DNA of 64,000 nt. Source: a bacterium (GTDB lineage Bacteria; Hinthialibacterota; Hinthialibacteria; H5-UNCL2). A program made the position numbers and the translations under genes. Position 1 is the first letter of the stretch. The number at the start of each line of letters is the position of its first letter. Where the stretch lies: positions 124,001 through 188,000 of the forward strand of contig JABTUV010000002.1 of assembly GCA_015075175.1 (NCBI GenBank), read 5' to 3'. Positions 62,303 through 64,000 of the stretch are shown here, piece by piece. Under the pieces are notes generated by a model. That model had not been told where the DNA came from. It worked only from the letters and a program-made list of their open reading frames with translations, and ran no database searches.

Positions 62303-63895
62303 GGCATCGCCCCGCGCTGCACTGATAGAAAGTCCAACGGATGGAAGTTCCAGGCGTTGTCGTGCCAGTTGACCACCCACGGTTGCACCAGGTTGCGGTT
62401 GACGGTAGAAGTAAAGCGGCGCAATCGGCATCTCGCGCAACAGCAGCGCCTCCGCCTGGGCGAAGATTTGCGCGCGCCCGTCCGGGTCCGTCTCTTGGTT
62501 GGCCCGCTCGATCAGGGCGTCGTACTCCGCGTTCTGCCAGCCGGTGTTGTTGTTATTGAACGTGTCCATCGTGTCCGAGCGCCACATGTCCAGAAAGGTG
62601 TTGACGTCGGGATAGTCGGCGATCCATCCGCCGCGCGCGATGTCGTAATCCAGCTTGCGCACGTCCCAGAGGTAGACTTTCCACTCGCGGTTTTCCAGCG
62701 CGATGTCGATGCCCAGGTTCTCCTTCCACATGGATTGCACCGCCTGGGCGATGGCCTTGTGGTTTTCGCTGGTGTTGTAGAGTAGTGTGAGGCGGGGAAA
62801 GCCCTTTCCCCCGGGAAAGCCGGCCTCGGCCAGGAGCTGTCGCGCCTTCTTTACGTCGTAGCCCGGACCCGCAGGCGGGCGGTAGCGCGTGATGGTGGGG
62901 GGCGTGACGTGGTCGGCCGGCCGCTCCCCGCAGCGCGTGATGAACTTGACGATCTTCTCTTTGTCGATGGCCATGTTGAGCGCGTGCCGCACGCGGACGT
63001 CGTCCAGCGGCTTGCGCGTCACGTTGAAGCGATAGAAGTTCGTCCCCAGACTGTCGCCGTTGTGGTATTCCGGCATCGCCATCACCGCCTCGGCTCGGCT
63101 TACGGGGAAGTCCGTCACCCACTCGGTTTCCCCCGCCATGAACATGTTCAGGTTGGTGTCGATGTTGTCCGAGGCGTAGATTTCCACGCGCTCCAGCTGG
63201 ACCGCCTCCGCGTTCCAGTAGTGCGGATTGCGCACGACCACGATGCGGTCGTTGGGCACCCATTCTTTCATCAGAAACGCCCCGTTGGCCACGAAGTTGG
63301 CCGGGCGCGTCCAGCGCTCGCCGTGCGTCTCCAGCGCGCGCCGATTGACCGGATAGTAGGGGAACATGGCCACCAGCGTGAGAAAGAACGGGCAGGGATG
63401 GTTGAGTTGCACCACGATGGTCCTCGGGTCCGGGACCTTGATGCCCACCTCCTCCCAGGTGACCTCGCCGTTGAAGTAGGGCATGGCGTTGCGGATGTAG
63501 CGCAACTGGTCGGTGTAGATGGCGCCGGTGGTGGGCGTGAGCAGCCGTTTCCAAGAATACTCGAAGTCGTGCGCGGTGACGGGATCGCCGTTGCTCCAGG
63601 AGGCGTCGCGCAGGTGAAAGGTATACACGAGCTGATCCTGGGAGATGTCCCAGCGTTCCGCCATGCCGGGCAGGACGGTCGTCGAGCTGGGATCGGTGGG
63701 ATTGACGCGCACCAGTCCTTCCAGCATGGTGGAACAGGCGCGCACGTCGGGTACGCCGCCGATGTGCGCGGGGTCCAGCGTTTCGGGTTCCGCGCCGTTG
63801 TGGAAGCGAAAGACGCCGCCGCCGGGCGCGGACTTCCCGCCGCAAGCCGTGAGCGCGACGCACGCCAGCATGGCCGCAAGCTGATACAGCCTCAA
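62299..63895 (-). CDS. Oligopeptide-binding lipoprotein (first copy, OppA-like; frameshift near the end)
   Basis: From ATG 63895 (GGAGGAAGGAGCAG upstream). Lipoprotein signal MRLYQLAAMLACVALTACGG (Cys18). SBP family 5: GAEPETLDPAHIGGVPDVRACSTMLEGLV, FHLRDASWSNGDPVTAHDFEYSWKRLL, NGAFLMKEWVPNDRIVVVRNPHYW, LNMAIDKEKIVKFITRCG. The frame as given runs on into the next gene to give a false 1060-residue fusion. One extra base near 62410 removed gives the typical end NRNLVQPWVVNWHDNAWNF...RGAMP and TGA 62301-62299. Confidence 0.92.
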
Positions 63896-63966
63896 GCTTC
63901 TGCTCCTTCCTCCGCTCCCCCCTTAACAAGGGGGCCTGGGGGGGTCTGTCTCACCCGCACGAGTCG

Positions 63967-63998
63967 GATATGCTTGACGCGGCCCCTCGGTTTGTCAA
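63967..63998 (-). promoter_or_regulatory. Possible promoter of the opp operon
   Basis: Minus-strand TTGACA (63998-63993); the best -10 candidate GCATAT (63973-63968) is at 19 bp, which is weak. A CCCCCT...AGGGGG inverted repeat at 63924-63938 lies in the leader. Confidence 0.35.
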
Positions 63999-64000
63999 CC

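Noticed and set aside
60713-63895. Genuine two-domain OppA fusion protein
   Set aside because: The alternative frame gives a normal OppA C-terminus and an overlapping stop/start, and the second half has its own lipoprotein signal.

Overview
The window is about 64 kb of GC-rich (roughly two-thirds G+C) bacterial chromosome. Gram-negative envelope genes (TolC-type channel, RND pumps, membrane fusion protein, polysaccharide assembly), a dnaA gene with an adjacent gene-free stretch carrying DnaA-box-like sites, and single-copy housekeeping genes (cysS, hisF, hisI, ychF) show it is chromosomal. I cannot name the lineage from sequence alone. The dense load of palindromic intergenic repeats and AAGATT-type runs reminds me of PVC-group or Sumerlaeota/Hydrogenedentota-like genomes, but that is a guess.

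Layout: 1-1.9 kb, dnaA (cut by the left edge) and a candidate origin. 2-4.8 kb, ECF sigma/anti-sigma/exported protein operon and a divergent Tyr-rich exported protein. 5-11 kb, glycosyltransferase, SRPBCC protein, a candidate structured RNA, hyuA-pabA/trpG-hisI-hisF. 11-17 kb, polysaccharide cluster (GT2, GT4, phosphoglycosyltransferase, Wzy-like ligase/polymerase). 17-25 kb, cysS, response regulator, ychF, WecG/phosphoglycosyltransferase, fRMsr-like GAF protein, aminopeptidase P. 25-26.5 kb, decayed REP-associated (RAYT) transposase beside a tandem palindrome array. 26.4-29.7 kb, a SAM-I-riboswitch-controlled operon tusA-like, thrC, cysO-like, moeB. 29.9-37.5 kb, CheX/CheW, photolyase, NDH-2, TPR protein, COG0523 GTPase, small flagellar-rod-like protein. 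37.6-52.3 kb, an export cluster: fusion protein, ABC transporter, two RND pumps, permease/M1-like protein, second ABC ATPase, TolC. 52.3-58 kb, GAF histidine kinase, repeat array, NtrC-type regulator and a sigma-54 promoter in front of a sigma-70-family gene. 58-64 kb, tRNA-Ser, cyclophilin-like protein and an oligopeptide ABC transporter.

Two systems stand out. First, the operon at 26.4-29.7 kb pairs a CysO-like sulfur carrier and its MoeB activator with a threonine synthase homologue and a TusA-like protein under a complete SAM-I riboswitch. This suggests a protein-thiocarboxylate route from O-phosphohomoserine to homocysteine, analogous to CysO/CysM. Second, several palindrome families scattered through the window begin with GTAG, the tetranucleotide that marks REP elements used by RAYT transposases, and a RAYT remnant lies in the window. 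At least eight genes use the TAG inside such a GTAG as their stop codon.

Caution: many genes carry single-base frameshifts, mostly deletions, grouped in patches (8.8-9.1, 12.3-12.9, 20.7-21.7, 24.6-25.8, 45.6, 49.6-50.6, 52.5-57.3 and 62.4 kb). A tRNA also lacks two bases of its T-stem. This looks more like consensus error than pseudogene formation, so 'broken' calls below should be read with that in mind.
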